A stretch of 64,000 nucleotides of DNA from Oscillospiraceae bacterium (GTDB taxonomy: Bacteria; Bacillota; Clostridia; UBA1212), in the NCBI GenBank assembly GCA_015069195.1, contig SVJA01000008.1, positions 1 through 64,000 on the forward strand, given 5' to 3'. The position numbers and the translations under genes are program-made. Positions 9,033-16,650 of this stretch are shown here, one piece after another. The notes under the pieces are model-generated. The model did no database searches. It was given only the letters and a program-made list of their open reading frames with translations, and had not been told where the DNA came from. Numbering within the stretch: position 1 is the stretch's first letter; each line of letters starts with the position of its first letter.

Positions 9033-9614
9033 TTATTTGCTCTGCTCTTTCTTCATAAGATGATAGAACTCATTGATCGTCTGTATATGCCAAGAAGTTT
9101 TCCGGATAATACTGCGAAAATATGGTGAGCAGAAAAACTCGATGAGAAATACTTTGGGGATGTAATATGTATTGTGCTTTATAAAGTGTTTAAGCCTCCC
9201 TTTGCCGCACCAATTGTTAATAGTGGTCTTTGCATATCCGGTCAGTTTAACGACCTCCTTAGAGGAAATAACGTCCTTGTAATCGGATAAAATATCGACA
9301 TAATATTCGTGAAGCAACTTCAACGTAGCATCGGTCATATTCGTCGGAAGCGATACTTTCCGCCAACCCCTATGCCACCCTTTTGAAACAGCGTAATACT
9401 CAGGATACTTGCCTTTGCTTTCCAAATATTTTAGCACGTCTTCTTTCTTGATTTTATAGCATCGGGTTTTCTTACCCGAATACTCGCACGGTACTGCCCC
9501 ACTTTTTAGCAGATACAAAGCCGTGGTTTTGCTGATGTGACAGATACGTTAGAATTGTTCTTTTGTAATAACGTCAGGAACCTCGTTCCAGTTAATTGGT
9601 ATGTGATATTTCAT
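9033..9614 (-). pseudogene. helix-turn-helix DNA-binding protein interrupted by a nonsense codon
   Basis: A 193-codon frame starts at ATG 9614 and continues to 9033, but codon 22 is TAA (9549-9551). The interruption falls in ITKEQF-stop-RICHISKTTA, the first helix of an N-terminal helix-turn-helix of excisionase/MerR type. A second HTH-like stretch (SSKEVVKLTGYAKTTINNW) lies further on. The intact family member would be a mobile-element DNA-binding regulator. Restart at a later codon could still make a protein without the first HTH. Sequencing error or stop-codon readthrough are other possibilities. Confidence 0.6.
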
Positions 9615-9693
9615 AGCAATACGCCTTTCAAACTTTATTTGTCGGTTTGAAGTTCGTCCTGAGTGTATTGACATTATGTTTTGATTTGCATCT

Positions 9694-9735
9694 GTTCTCT
9701 CCTGAGTTCTCTCCAAAACGCCCTCAGTTCTCTCC
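9694..9735. repeat. three copies of a 9-bp direct repeat near the element end
   Basis: GTTCTCTCC occurs at 9694-9702, 9706-9714 and 9727-9735. Short direct repeats inside the end of an integrated element can be integrase arm-type binding sites, but this is inference from position only. Otherwise the 9615-9888 stretch shows no supportable gene. Confidence 0.4.
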
Positions 9736-9888
9736 TAAATGCGATTTTTGATTCGATTCGAACGCTCTTAGGAAAAACGGAGCTTGGATGAAGTGATACC
9801 CGAAAAAGCCTTATTTTATGCGGGTTTTGACGAGTATCAGACTGCCTGAAAAAACCTGTAAAAATCAGCAAGTGTCCAAAGGCTAAAA

Positions 9889-9943
9889 GACTCGAAATCA
9901 GTTTGCCGGCAACGGCACGAGGGTTCGAATCCCTCCGTCTCCG
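9889..9943 (+). other. attachment-site scar: 3' half of tRNA-Ser(CGA)
   Basis: The segment reads as a serine tRNA from the anticodon loop (CTCGAAA, anticodon CGA) through a long variable arm, the GGTTCGAAT T-loop and the 3' acceptor strand CGTCTCC plus discriminator G; CCA is not encoded. The matching 5' half (GGAGACG) is absent upstream, and the anticodon stem cannot close with the sequence present. It is therefore a partial copy, as left by site-specific integration at the 3' end of a tRNA gene. A perfect terminator hairpin follows and probably served the original tRNA gene. Confidence 0.75.
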
Positions 9944-9944
9944 C

Positions 9945-9988
9945 TCAAAAAGCAAAAGCACACCTGCCGGTGTGCTTTTGCTTTTTGA
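9945..9988 (+). terminator. tRNA terminator hairpin next to the attachment site
   Basis: Perfect 20-bp arms (9945-9964, 9969-9988) with a 4-nt TGCC loop and a T-rich 3' arm. It immediately follows the tRNA-Ser fragment and lies just before the end of the convergent minus-strand gene, so it can work in both directions. Confidence 0.8.
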
Positions 9989-9989
9989 C

Positions 9990-10430
9990 TCATTCATTCG
10001 TTTCTTTTGCGTTTGTTTTTTCGAGCATATTGTTAAGTCCCCTTACAAATTCGCGGTAACCCTTTGGGAAATTTTCGGAGCCATCGGCGCGGATCGTCTG
10101 TCCGGTGTTCACAATAGCCGTGAAGCTGAACATTATTCCATCTTTTACATTTCGTGGGTGCTTACCATGGAAGCCGTCCCAGCGAATCACACCACAGGTG
10201 TTCATAAATTCAATAAATACACAGGTATCAACCACCGTGCTATTTTCGAGTTTGAGAACAGATTCTCCGTTTGAATAAAATTCCCGATAAAAGCGAAGTT
10301 CCAATTGTTCCGTATCATTTACGATTTCATACACGGTACTTCCACGCATACCACGCAAAGTAAGCGTAACCGACTCAACCGACGCAATTTTTTTAGAACC
10401 AAAAAATTTTAACAGCACTTTGCACTTCAT
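9990..10430 (-). CDS. hypothetical protein, 146 residues
   Basis: A soluble protein of unknown function, with no signal peptide or membrane segment. It has a good AAGGTGGAG ribosome binding site. The order of conserved-looking blocks (a segment around FMNTCGVIRWDGFHG, then a beta stretch with G-TIRADGSENFP, then a C-terminal helix) is similar to that in the neighbouring 153-residue protein, so the two may be distant paralogues. It is the first chromosomal gene beyond the island end. Confidence 0.6.
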   Translation of the reverse strand: MKCKVLLKFFGSKKIASVESVTLTLRGMRGSTVYEIVNDTEQLELRFYREFYSNGESVLKLENSTVVDTCVFIEFMNTCGVIRWDGFHGKHPRNVKDGIMFSFTAIVNTGQTIRADGSENFPKGYREFVRGLNNMLEKTNAKETNE

Positions 10431-10520
10431 AATGCTCCACCTTTATAACATAATATTTTACTATCCATCTTTAAAAGACCAATGTACTTCTTAGCCTTCC
10501 ATTTCAGTCCAATCAAATAT

Positions 10521-10982
10521 CTATACAGCTCGGCTCTTAAACAAATCTACCAGCTTTATAACCGCCTCACGCGGAATAAAATTCGTTTCATTATCCGAAG
10601 CATAAATTTGTTCTCCCGATGCGAACTTTATATCAACTAAAGCACCGTAGTTATCGGGAAGGCCTGCCACAAAACAATACTCACCGTTATATCTTGCAAA
10701 GTCATATTCATTAATAATGTTGTACAACCTTTGCATAAATTCGACCGATTCGCTGAAACTCTGCGCAAGCGCATCGCCGTAGCGGTCTCGGCATTTATAT
10801 TCGCCTTTTACGGCACCGTTTTCAAGAACTGCGTCAAGGTTATAGACATACCCGCAATATTCGTCCTCCTCCGCATCTGCGACGGTAGACATTTCAACGC
10901 AAAAATTGATAATATCCGTTGATTCTATATGTTTCGGCGCATTTTTAGCCGCTTTTTTCGTAACACCGCCATCGATTTCCAT
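10521..10982 (-). CDS. hypothetical protein, 153 residues
   Basis: A soluble, acidic protein of unknown function. It appears to share an overall layout with the 146-residue protein downstream: a mid-region helix, a GEYCFVAGLPDNYG turn, a strand ending in G-QIYASDNETNFIP, and a C-terminal helix. AAGG precedes the ATG and a sigma-A-like promoter lies about 30 bp upstream. The two genes are separated by 90 bp and may form one transcription unit. Confidence 0.6.
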   Translation of the reverse strand: MEIDGGVTKKAAKNAPKHIESTDIINFCVEMSTVADAEEDEYCGYVYNLDAVLENGAVKGEYKCRDRYGDALAQSFSESVEFMQRLYNIINEYDFARYNGEYCFVAGLPDNYGALVDIKFASGEQIYASDNETNFIPREAVIKLVDLFKSRAV

Positions 10983-11013
10983 ATGCCTTCATCCTTTTAC
11001 GTTATTTTGTTTT

Positions 11014-11041
11014 ATTGTATCACACATTATAGGATTTTCAA
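11014..11041 (-). promoter_or_regulatory. sigma-A-like promoter for the two hypothetical genes
   Basis: On the minus strand TTGAAA (11036-11041) and TACAAT (11014-11019) are 16 bp apart, directly upstream of the 153-residue gene. Confidence 0.55.
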
Positions 11042-11086
11042 CCGATGCAGTTGTACATTCATTGCTTGCTGTTCCGACCATACACA

Positions 11087-11122
11087 AACGCGGCACAAAC
11101 CCTCTCGGGCTTGTGCCGCGTT
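11087..11122 (-). terminator. possible terminator downstream of the SPFH gene
   Basis: Arms AACGCGGCACAA and TTGTGCCGCGTT (12 bp, 11087-11098 and 11111-11122). On the minus strand only a weak T-rich tail follows. The rest of the 10983-11195 gap shows no gene. Confidence 0.5.
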
Positions 11123-11195
11123 CCCATTAAAAATCTAATTTCCTTATTCAAAAATTTCACAATATTTTCTTCAATATCCGCTACTCTCCGCCCCA

Positions 11196-12143
11196 TCAAT
11201 CACAGCACGGATCTTTTTTCGGCGGTGCTGCCGGATCATCCGGTGCGGGATGTGTTACATCTCCCAAGCCGGAAGTTTCGGAGAACATTACATTCGCTTT
11301 TGTCATATCGACAGCGTCTGTCGGAACGATAATCTTGGAAGCTTTGCCGTCTGACATAGCGACCAACGCTTCGTACTTTTTGAGTTCGAGAACAGCGTTA
11401 TCTACGCCTGCGTTCTTTAATTCGCGGAGACCGTCAGCCTCGGCTTTCTTAGCAAGATAGATGGCTTTAGCTTCACCCTCGGCACGAGCTATGCGTGCGT
11501 CACGTTCACCCTCTGCGGCGAGAATCATTGCCTGCTTGTCACCCTCTGCACGAGTGATGGCTGCAGCCTTGTGACCTTCTGCCTGAAGCAATGTTTCACG
11601 GCGGTCACGCTCTGCCTTCATCTGCTTTTCCATCGCATTCTGAATCTCTGCGGGCGGGATGATGTTCTTAAGCTCAACACGATTTACCTTTATTCCCCAC
11701 TTGTCTGTGGCTTCGTCGAGGATCTCCGTCATTTTCGCATTGATTGTGTCACGTGAAGTAAGTGTGCCGTCAAGTTCGAGTTCACCGACGATGTTACGCA
11801 ATGTTGTCGCGGCAAGGTTTGACAAAGCTGAAATCGGATTTACAGCACCGTATGCGTAAAGTTTTGCATCGTAAATCGCATAGTAGATGACAGTGTCGAT
11901 TTGCATGGTAACGTTATCCTTTGTGATAACCGGCTGCGGCGGCGAGTCGAGAACCTGCTCCTTAAGTGTCACTCTTTTGGAAATCTGCTCAAAGAACGGA
12001 ATCTTTATATGAAGTCCTGCCGACCATGTCGTTCGGTACTTTCCTAAAAGTTCTATAACAAACTCATGCGCCTGAGGCACGATTTTTATATTGGCGATAA
12101 GGATTATAAGTATCACTGCCAATACTATGAGAAATGGTATCAT
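11196..12143 (-). CDS. SPFH/Band 7 (stomatin-like, QmcA/HflC type) membrane protein
   Basis: Stomatin-like proteins form large ring assemblies on the inner face of the cell membrane and are linked to membrane microdomains and protease control. Residues 1-20 form one hydrophobic anchor. The SPFH domain follows (about 25-180), then a long charged helix rich in alanine and repeated EGE/AEG units (about 170-240) that would coil in the ring. The tail is proline-rich and ends KKDPCCD. Length 315 is typical. The start has AAGGAG upstream. The downstream neighbour usual for this family, NfeD, is not seen; a small unrelated anchored protein gene is upstream. Confidence 0.85.
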   Translation of the reverse strand: MIPFLIVLAVILIILIANIKIVPQAHEFVIELLGKYRTTWSAGLHIKIPFFEQISKRVTLKEQVLDSPPQPVITKDNVTMQIDTVIYYAIYDAKLYAYGAVNPISALSNLAATTLRNIVGELELDGTLTSRDTINAKMTEILDEATDKWGIKVNRVELKNIIPPAEIQNAMEKQMKAERDRRETLLQAEGHKAAAITRAEGDKQAMILAAEGERDARIARAEGEAKAIYLAKKAEADGLRELKNAGVDNAVLELKKYEALVAMSDGKASKIIVPTDAVDMTKANVMFSETSGLGDVTHPAPDDPAAPPKKDPCCD

Positions 12144-12258
12144 TCGTCATCACTCCTTAAAAATTCATTGTGTATATTATACTTCAAAAAGTGATTATTT
12201 ACAACAAAAACACGATTTACTAAATCGCGATTTGATACTATCGAACCTAAAAAATGTA

Positions 12259-12726
12259 CTACTTTATCCGCACCAGATATTTACCCAGGTTGCCGACATT
12301 TACCGATGTTCCCACAATGGTTGTGTCGATGTTTCCTACAGCCGATTCGATTGTGACCGAAGCCGAACCGGTGAGATTGTGGCCTTTTACTATGACGACA
12401 TCGCCGCGGCGAACTTTCAGATTTTTAAGGTCGCCCGATGTTATGTTGGCTTTCATTGTGTTGTTTATAAAAACATAAACGCCTCCGCCGCCGAGGTTTG
12501 TACATTTGAGAGATATCATACCTCTGTCCTTTGCAAACTCCTCAGCCTGCAGAGCCGCTTCTCTGATGTTTTCCGTGTCAAAAGCCATTCCGCTGTCGGG
12601 ATAGCTTACTTCGCGGGAACTGACTTTCATATATATTTGTGCGGTCACAACGGTAACCATCAATGCCGCAACTATGATAAAATAAGTTTTCGCATCGCTG
12701 AAAACTTTTATTAAAATCGACTTCAA
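12259..12726 (-). CDS. membrane-anchored hypothetical protein, 155 residues
   Basis: One N-terminal membrane segment (about residues 13-32) is followed by an outside-facing domain of about 120 residues rich in beta strands and glycine, ending in a KVRRGDVVIVKGHNLTG stretch. The start is TTG with no clear ribosome binding site; an in-frame stop lies three codons upstream, so no longer form is possible. It lies upstream of the SPFH gene on the same strand. The beta-rich end recalls the small barrel of NfeD, the usual stomatin partner, but I cannot claim homology. Confidence 0.5.
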   Translation of the reverse strand: MKSILIKVFSDAKTYFIIVAALMVTVVTAQIYMKVSSREVSYPDSGMAFDTENIREAALQAEEFAKDRGMISLKCTNLGGGGVYVFINNTMKANITSGDLKNLKVRRGDVVIVKGHNLTGSASVTIESAVGNIDTTIVGTSVNVGNLGKYLVRIK

Positions 12727-12770
12727 ACAAAATCAACTGCCGTATTTTCTGTACGGTCTATATGTATTCA

Positions 12771-14045
12771 TCAATCCTTTTGTATATTCGCACCGACTGT
12801 GTAACCGGTTGAAAATGCTATGGTCAGGTTAAAGCCGCCGGTATAAGCATCAACGTCGATAACCTCTCCGGCAAAGTACAATCCGCGACAAAGCTTTGAC
12901 TCCAATGTTTTCGGATTTATCTCCGAAGTTTTTATGCCGCCCATCGTAATTATCGCCTCAGCAAACGGTGCACTGCCGCTTATATGAAGCTTGAAATTTT
13001 TCAAAGTTTCCGCAACTTTTCTGCGCTGAACTTTTGTTATGGTATATACCTTATCTTCGGGATTCAGACCGCTCTGCTTTATGACAATCGGTATCAGACG
13101 TGACGGAAGCAAGTCACCGAAAGCGTTAGATATCTGTTTTTTGTTGTACTTTTCAAAATCACGAAGAAGTCTTTCATCAAGTTTTTCGAGACTGAGCGCA
13201 GGTTTAAAATCTATATACGTAATTAGATTTTTAAAGTCGTGAAGTGCTGCAAATCGACTGGAGCTTAATACAATGGGACCTGAAACGCCTTTTGCGGTAA
13301 AAAGCATTTCTCCGAAATCCGAATAAAGTTTCTTTCCTGAATTATCGCAAAGTGTGAATTCGACGTTTTTAAGTGAAAGTCCTTCAAGCTCCGATATCCA
13401 TTTTTCGCGGCATTCCAGAGCGCAGAGAGAAGGTTTGGGAGTAACTATCGTGTGACCGAGCTTTTCCGCCCATGTATATCCGTCTCCGGTAGAGCCTGTA
13501 AGAGGATATGATTTGCCGCCTGTCGCCACCAAAATATTCGGTGCGTAGAAACACATCTCATTTTCCGCGCATTTTACACCCGAAACACGCTTTGTTTCCT
13601 CTTCGTCGTCAATTATTAACTCTTTTACCGTCATTCCGTATTTGACCGATACGCCCGCTTTTTTCGCTTCATTTTTCAGTGTCTCTGCGACATCGGTAGC
13701 CTTCTGCGATGCCGGAAATACTCTGCCGCCTCTTTCGTCAACCGTTTTTAGTCCGGCATCGTGAAAAAAGTCAATCGTGCTGAAGTTATCAAAATTACGG
13801 AGCGACGAATACAAAAAGCGACCGTTGCCCGGAATATTTTCCATAAGTGTATCAAAGTCACAGTTGTTTGTAATATTACATCTGCCTTTGCCCGTAATGC
13901 GAAGTTTTCTGCCAATCATACCGTTTTTCTCCAGAACGATGACAGAAAGACCGCGCTTTGCCGCAGTGATCGCGGCAAGAATACCGGCAGGGCCTGCACC
14001 TATAACGATAAAGTCACATTTAATTTTCGGAAGTTCTTCGTTCAT
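12771..14045 (-). CDS. BaiN/HI0933-like FAD-dependent oxidoreductase
   Basis: A flavoprotein of the HI0933/YhiN family; BaiN of this family has been linked to bile-acid dehydroxylation in some gut Clostridia, but most members have no known substrate. The FAD-binding motif VIGAGPAGILAAITAAKRG is near the N-terminus. GKGRCNITNNC follows, and the C-terminal GEVIDVDAYTGGFNL motif binds FAD, as in the family. The start at 14045 was chosen over one eight codons upstream because AAGG lies 8 nt before it. It follows nusB with a small terminator between them. Confidence 0.85.
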   Translation of the reverse strand: MNEELPKIKCDFIVIGAGPAGILAAITAAKRGLSVIVLEKNGMIGRKLRITGKGRCNITNNCDFDTLMENIPGNGRFLYSSLRNFDNFSTIDFFHDAGLKTVDERGGRVFPASQKATDVAETLKNEAKKAGVSVKYGMTVKELIIDDEEETKRVSGVKCAENEMCFYAPNILVATGGKSYPLTGSTGDGYTWAEKLGHTIVTPKPSLCALECREKWISELEGLSLKNVEFTLCDNSGKKLYSDFGEMLFTAKGVSGPIVLSSSRFAALHDFKNLITYIDFKPALSLEKLDERLLRDFEKYNKKQISNAFGDLLPSRLIPIVIKQSGLNPEDKVYTITKVQRRKVAETLKNFKLHISGSAPFAEAIITMGGIKTSEINPKTLESKLCRGLYFAGEVIDVDAYTGGFNLTIAFSTGYTVGANIQKD

Positions 14046-14069
14046 AAAAAATACCTTCAGATAAAACAA

Positions 14070-14088
14070 TCAGGCGATAAACGCCTGA
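14070..14088 (-). terminator. small terminator after nusB
   Basis: A 7-bp stem (TCAGGCG/CGCCTGA) with a 5-nt loop. On the minus strand it is followed by TTGTTTTAT. It lies between nusB and the flavoprotein gene. Confidence 0.5.
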
Positions 14089-14107
14089 TCATCCGTAAAA
14101 TATAATA

Positions 14108-14539
14108 TCAATCTTTCAAAATCTTATATACACTGCCGAGCACACCGTTTATATACGACGGAGAATCGTCCGTACCGTACTTTTTGGCAAGCTCCACGGC
14201 TTCATTTATCGAAATGCTCTCCGGAATATCTTCGCGGAACTTCATCTCATATACGGCAACTCTCAGGATCGCAACGTCAGCTTTTCCGAGACGTTCAAAC
14301 GACCAGCCTTTTATACAAGATTTTATAAGCTCATCGATCTCGTCGATGTTGGAAATCACACCTCTGACTACGTTGCAAAGGTACTCATACTCTTCTTTCG
14401 CACCGCCTTCGCTTTCGTCAAAGTCCTGCATATAGCTCTCTATAAGTTTTTCTACCGATTCGGGACTGTTGTCCGTAACCGAAAAAGAATATTCGAAAAT
14501 AATTTTTATTGCTGCATCTCTTGCATCTCTTCTGCTCAT
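14108..14539 (-). CDS. nusB: transcription antitermination factor NusB
   Basis: NusB pairs with NusE (ribosomal protein S10) and binds the boxA RNA of ribosomal operons, letting RNA polymerase pass terminators. The 143-residue protein is all helical, begins MSRRDARDAAIKIIFEY and ends with the SINEAVELAKKYGTDDSPSYINGVLG signature. The ATG at 14539 was chosen because GGAGG lies just upstream; a longer frame has no such site. It closes the Asp23/AmaP/DUF2273 gene group, an order common in Clostridia. Confidence 0.93.
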   Translation of the reverse strand: MSRRDARDAAIKIIFEYSFSVTDNSPESVEKLIESYMQDFDESEGGAKEEYEYLCNVVRGVISNIDEIDELIKSCIKGWSFERLGKADVAILRVAVYEMKFREDIPESISINEAVELAKKYGTDDSPSYINGVLGSVYKILKD

Positions 14540-14594
14540 TTTATTCCTCCGAAATAACCGTAACGGTATATCTTTTCTCTCTTTAGTCTGTATA

Positions 14595-14822
14595 TCATCT
14601 GTAAGTGCCGGGCGGCAAAATCTTATCAAGAAGTTTCTTTATAAAGTCCTTATCCTTCTGCAACCTCTTACCGAGCCAGAAACCGCCGAATACACAAAGT
14701 GAAATGAACAGTGTCTTAAAAAAGCCTATAAATACGAAAGAAAGGCCTATACCCAAACCGATAAGAGCGCCGTTTATTCCGTAATAATTTGTTCTGTAAA
14801 ACTTATACAATCTTCTCAGCAT
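14595..14822 (-). CDS. DUF2273 small membrane protein of the Asp23 group
   Basis: A 75-residue protein with one or two membrane segments (about residues 15-50) and a basic C-terminus. DUF2273 proteins are regularly encoded beside AmaP and Asp23 and are thought to help hold the Asp23 layer at the membrane. Here the gene lies 18 bp after amaP, which fits that role. Confidence 0.8.
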   Translation of the reverse strand: MLRRLYKFYRTNYYGINGALIGLGIGLSFVFIGFFKTLFISLCVFGGFWLGKRLQKDKDFIKKLLDKILPPGTYR

Positions 14823-14840
14823 AACAAGCTCTGCCTTTCA

Positions 14841-15380
14841 TCAATCCTGTGCTGTATGCACACCCTCAACATTTACGCTTACTTCTTTTACCTTTATCTC
14901 CATAGAAGCCTCGACGGACTCTTTTACTCTCTCCTGTATGCTCTTACAAAGCGCGGGAACATTTATATCCGGAACAACGGTGAGCTTTATGGCAATCTCT
15001 ACTTTCTGGTCGCGGAAAGATACCTTTGCCTTAGACTCTTTTACGCCCTGGAATCTCTTGGACAATGCAAGTGCAATGTTTTCGATGGAGTTGGAAGAAA
15101 TTCTCACAATACCGTTCTCGTTCTCTGCACAGATATATCGGGTGCTTCTTCTGAGTCTGAGACCTGATGTAAGAACTACGATATTAAGTACAAAGAATAC
15201 AAATCCTATCAGGAAAATAGCTATATCGTACTGCTTTGACTGATAACATGTTATGTTAAGATAATCGAGTACCATAGACATAAGTTCTTTGTTTCCGAAC
15301 GGTGAAATCATGATAAATCCGAAAACAACCGTCAAAATAAGTGAATATACGGCAACAAGTATTCTAAAAAACAAATTCAT
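14841..15380 (-). CDS. amaP: AmaP, membrane anchor of Asp23
   Basis: AmaP tethers Asp23 to the cytoplasmic membrane. The 179-residue protein has two membrane segments (about 5-27 and 55-77) and then a cytosolic Asp23-like domain with the pattern RISSNSIENIALALSKR near residue 95. GAGGAG precedes the ATG. It sits between asp23 and the DUF2273 gene, the canonical order. Confidence 0.88.
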   Translation of the reverse strand: MNLFFRILVAVYSLILTVVFGFIMISPFGNKELMSMVLDYLNITCYQSKQYDIAIFLIGFVFFVLNIVVLTSGLRLRRSTRYICAENENGIVRISSNSIENIALALSKRFQGVKESKAKVSFRDQKVEIAIKLTVVPDINVPALCKSIQERVKESVEASMEIKVKEVSVNVEGVHTAQD

Positions 15381-15421
15381 CTCTTTTTCTCCTCAATCAA
15401 TAGTAATCAGTTATGAGTCTC

Positions 15422-15946
15422 TCAATCGTCAATGTCGTCAAAGAACTGGAATACCGACATGTCACGTGTCTTGTTCTTTTTCGGGGCAGGATTTTCTATA
15501 GCTTTCTCTGTCGTGACCGCGCGTTTCGTCTCGTCGCCGAACTCTATACCCTGTATGTGAATATTTACCGCAGAAACTACAACACCGGTCAGCTTCTCAA
15601 CGCTGTCCTTTACGTGCTCCTGTATTTCCCAGGCAATGTCTGAAATCCTGCTTCCGTAATTTACGATCACATACAAATCGATAACGGCCTCGTCCTCTAT
15701 CATTTCGACCTTTACTCCCTTGGCGGGATTGTGTCTTCCGAGGGCTTCCGCTATACCGCCGGCAATACCTACGCTCATACGCGCAACTGACTCCACTTCG
15801 GTAGCCGCAACGCCTGCAACTATCGCAATGGACTCATCGGTAATACGCAGATTTTCGTCATCCGACGCATCTCCTGCGGCTCCGTGCTCTCCGATATAAA
15901 GTTCTTCGATGTTCTCAGCATCAAACTCATTGTCTGTACCGGGCAT
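15422..15946 (-). CDS. asp23: Asp23/Gls24 family envelope stress protein
   Basis: Asp23 proteins form a layer under the membrane and respond to cell-envelope stress. The 174-residue protein has the family core: DESIAIVAGVAATEVESVA, a KGVKVEM strand and IAWEIQEHVKDSVEKLTG. The N-terminal 25 residues are acidic and the last 30 residues carry a lysine-rich stretch. The ribosome binding site lies inside the arm of an inverted repeat that also overlaps the promoter (see 15953-16012), so expression is probably set there. Confidence 0.9.
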   Translation of the reverse strand: MPGTDNEFDAENIEELYIGEHGAAGDASDDENLRITDESIAIVAGVAATEVESVARMSVGIAGGIAEALGRHNPAKGVKVEMIEDEAVIDLYVIVNYGSRISDIAWEIQEHVKDSVEKLTGVVVSAVNIHIQGIEFGDETKRAVTTEKAIENPAPKKNKTRDMSVFQFFDDIDD

Positions 15947-15952
15947 AAAAAC

Positions 15953-16012
15953 CTCCCTGTTTAACTGTCAATTAAACAGGGAGATTATAACATTTCACGC
16001 CGATTCGGTCAA
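15953..16012 (-). promoter_or_regulatory. asp23 promoter with overlapping inverted repeat
   Basis: On the minus strand TTGACC (16007-16012) and TATAAT (15984-15989) are 17 bp apart. A perfect 12-bp inverted repeat (15953-15964 and 15972-15983) starts at the -10 box and ends in the asp23 ribosome binding site. In RNA coming from the spoIIIA operon the repeat can fold, bury that site and be followed by GUUUUU. RNA started at the local promoter (start near 15977) would lack half of the upstream arm. Confidence 0.65.
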
Positions 16013-16013
16013 C

Positions 16014-16580
16014 TTAATACACACTGCTTACCGTAAGATACTCCGGAGATATTTCAGTTTGCGAATATACAACCGTCGCAATTGTCTCAACTTCGCTCTG
16101 TGTGATGTTCTCGGCAACCAGCACAACATCGATAAAACCGTCATCTCCGAACCCTACATATACATCATCGTAGCCTCTGTTTTTAAGTGCACTCTCCAGT
16201 GCATCCTCACACTCCGTAATCGAATTTACCGTGAGAATTTCATCCTGTGCGCTGAGGATTTCGCTCTCCGTAGAAGATGTATCGTCTATTATAGCAAGAC
16301 ATTCCTCGGTATAGGCACTTCTGTCTGCCTCACGCTCTATGCGCAAACCTGCTATGTAGTCAAGGGCATTATCACACTTTACTCCTGTGGGAACTCCGTC
16401 TCCGAGGATACTGTCCGCTTCTTCGCTGTTATAATCCTGTACAAACACAACATCCTCTGACTCATCACCGCTGTCTGCACCGCTTTCGACGCCGTCATGC
16501 CTTACATTCTGATATATAGCAGCCGCAAGCAATACACAGCACACACACAATGCCAATATTCTTTTAACCTTTAAACTCAT
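16014..16580 (-). CDS. spoIIIAH: stage III sporulation protein AH
   Basis: SpoIIIAH is the mother-cell half of the zipper across the two membranes around the forespore; it binds SpoIIQ and forms part of the feeding channel. One N-terminal membrane segment is followed by an acidic linker and a ring-building domain like those of type III secretion (YscJ/FliF). The C-terminal half shows the SITECEDALESALKNRGY helix and two strands. The ATG at 16580 was preferred to the TTG two codons earlier because AAAGGA is 10 nt upstream. It is last in a complete spoIIIA operon. Confidence 0.88.
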   Translation of the reverse strand: MSLKVKRILALCVCCVLLAAAIYQNVRHDGVESGADSGDESEDVVFVQDYNSEEADSILGDGVPTGVKCDNALDYIAGLRIEREADRSAYTEECLAIIDDTSSTESEILSAQDEILTVNSITECEDALESALKNRGYDDVYVGFGDDGFIDVVLVAENITQSEVETIATVVYSQTEISPEYLTVSSVY

Positions 16581-16650
16581 ACTCAAACAATCCTTTCTGA
16601 CTAAACATATTTTATGTATATGACAAGTTCAAAAATAAATGCGCGGTTTG

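Larger units (their letters stand above)
1..9943. mobile_element. distal end of an island integrated at tRNA-Ser(CGA), carrying defence genes
   Basis: The stretch carries restriction-modification genes, a Hachiman pair and small genes of the kind found on clostridial integrative elements (TnpV, DUF6809). It ends at 9943 in a copy of only the 3' half of tRNA-Ser(CGA), followed by a chromosomal-looking terminator. Integrases that target tRNA genes leave an intact tRNA at one end and a 3' fragment at the other, so the fragment marks the far end. The intact tRNA and probably the integrase would lie left of the window. No integrase or conjugation gene is visible here, so the type of element is unresolved. 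The left boundary is outside the window. Confidence 0.6.

Noticed and set aside
9674-9997. 107-residue open frame on the minus strand across the tRNA fragment
   Set aside because: It runs through the tRNA-Ser fragment and its terminator and translates the tRNA T-arm; no ribosome binding site and no family likeness.
12259-12726. NfeD partner of the SPFH protein
   Set aside because: The layout is suggestive, but no NfeD signature is present, so it stays hypothetical.
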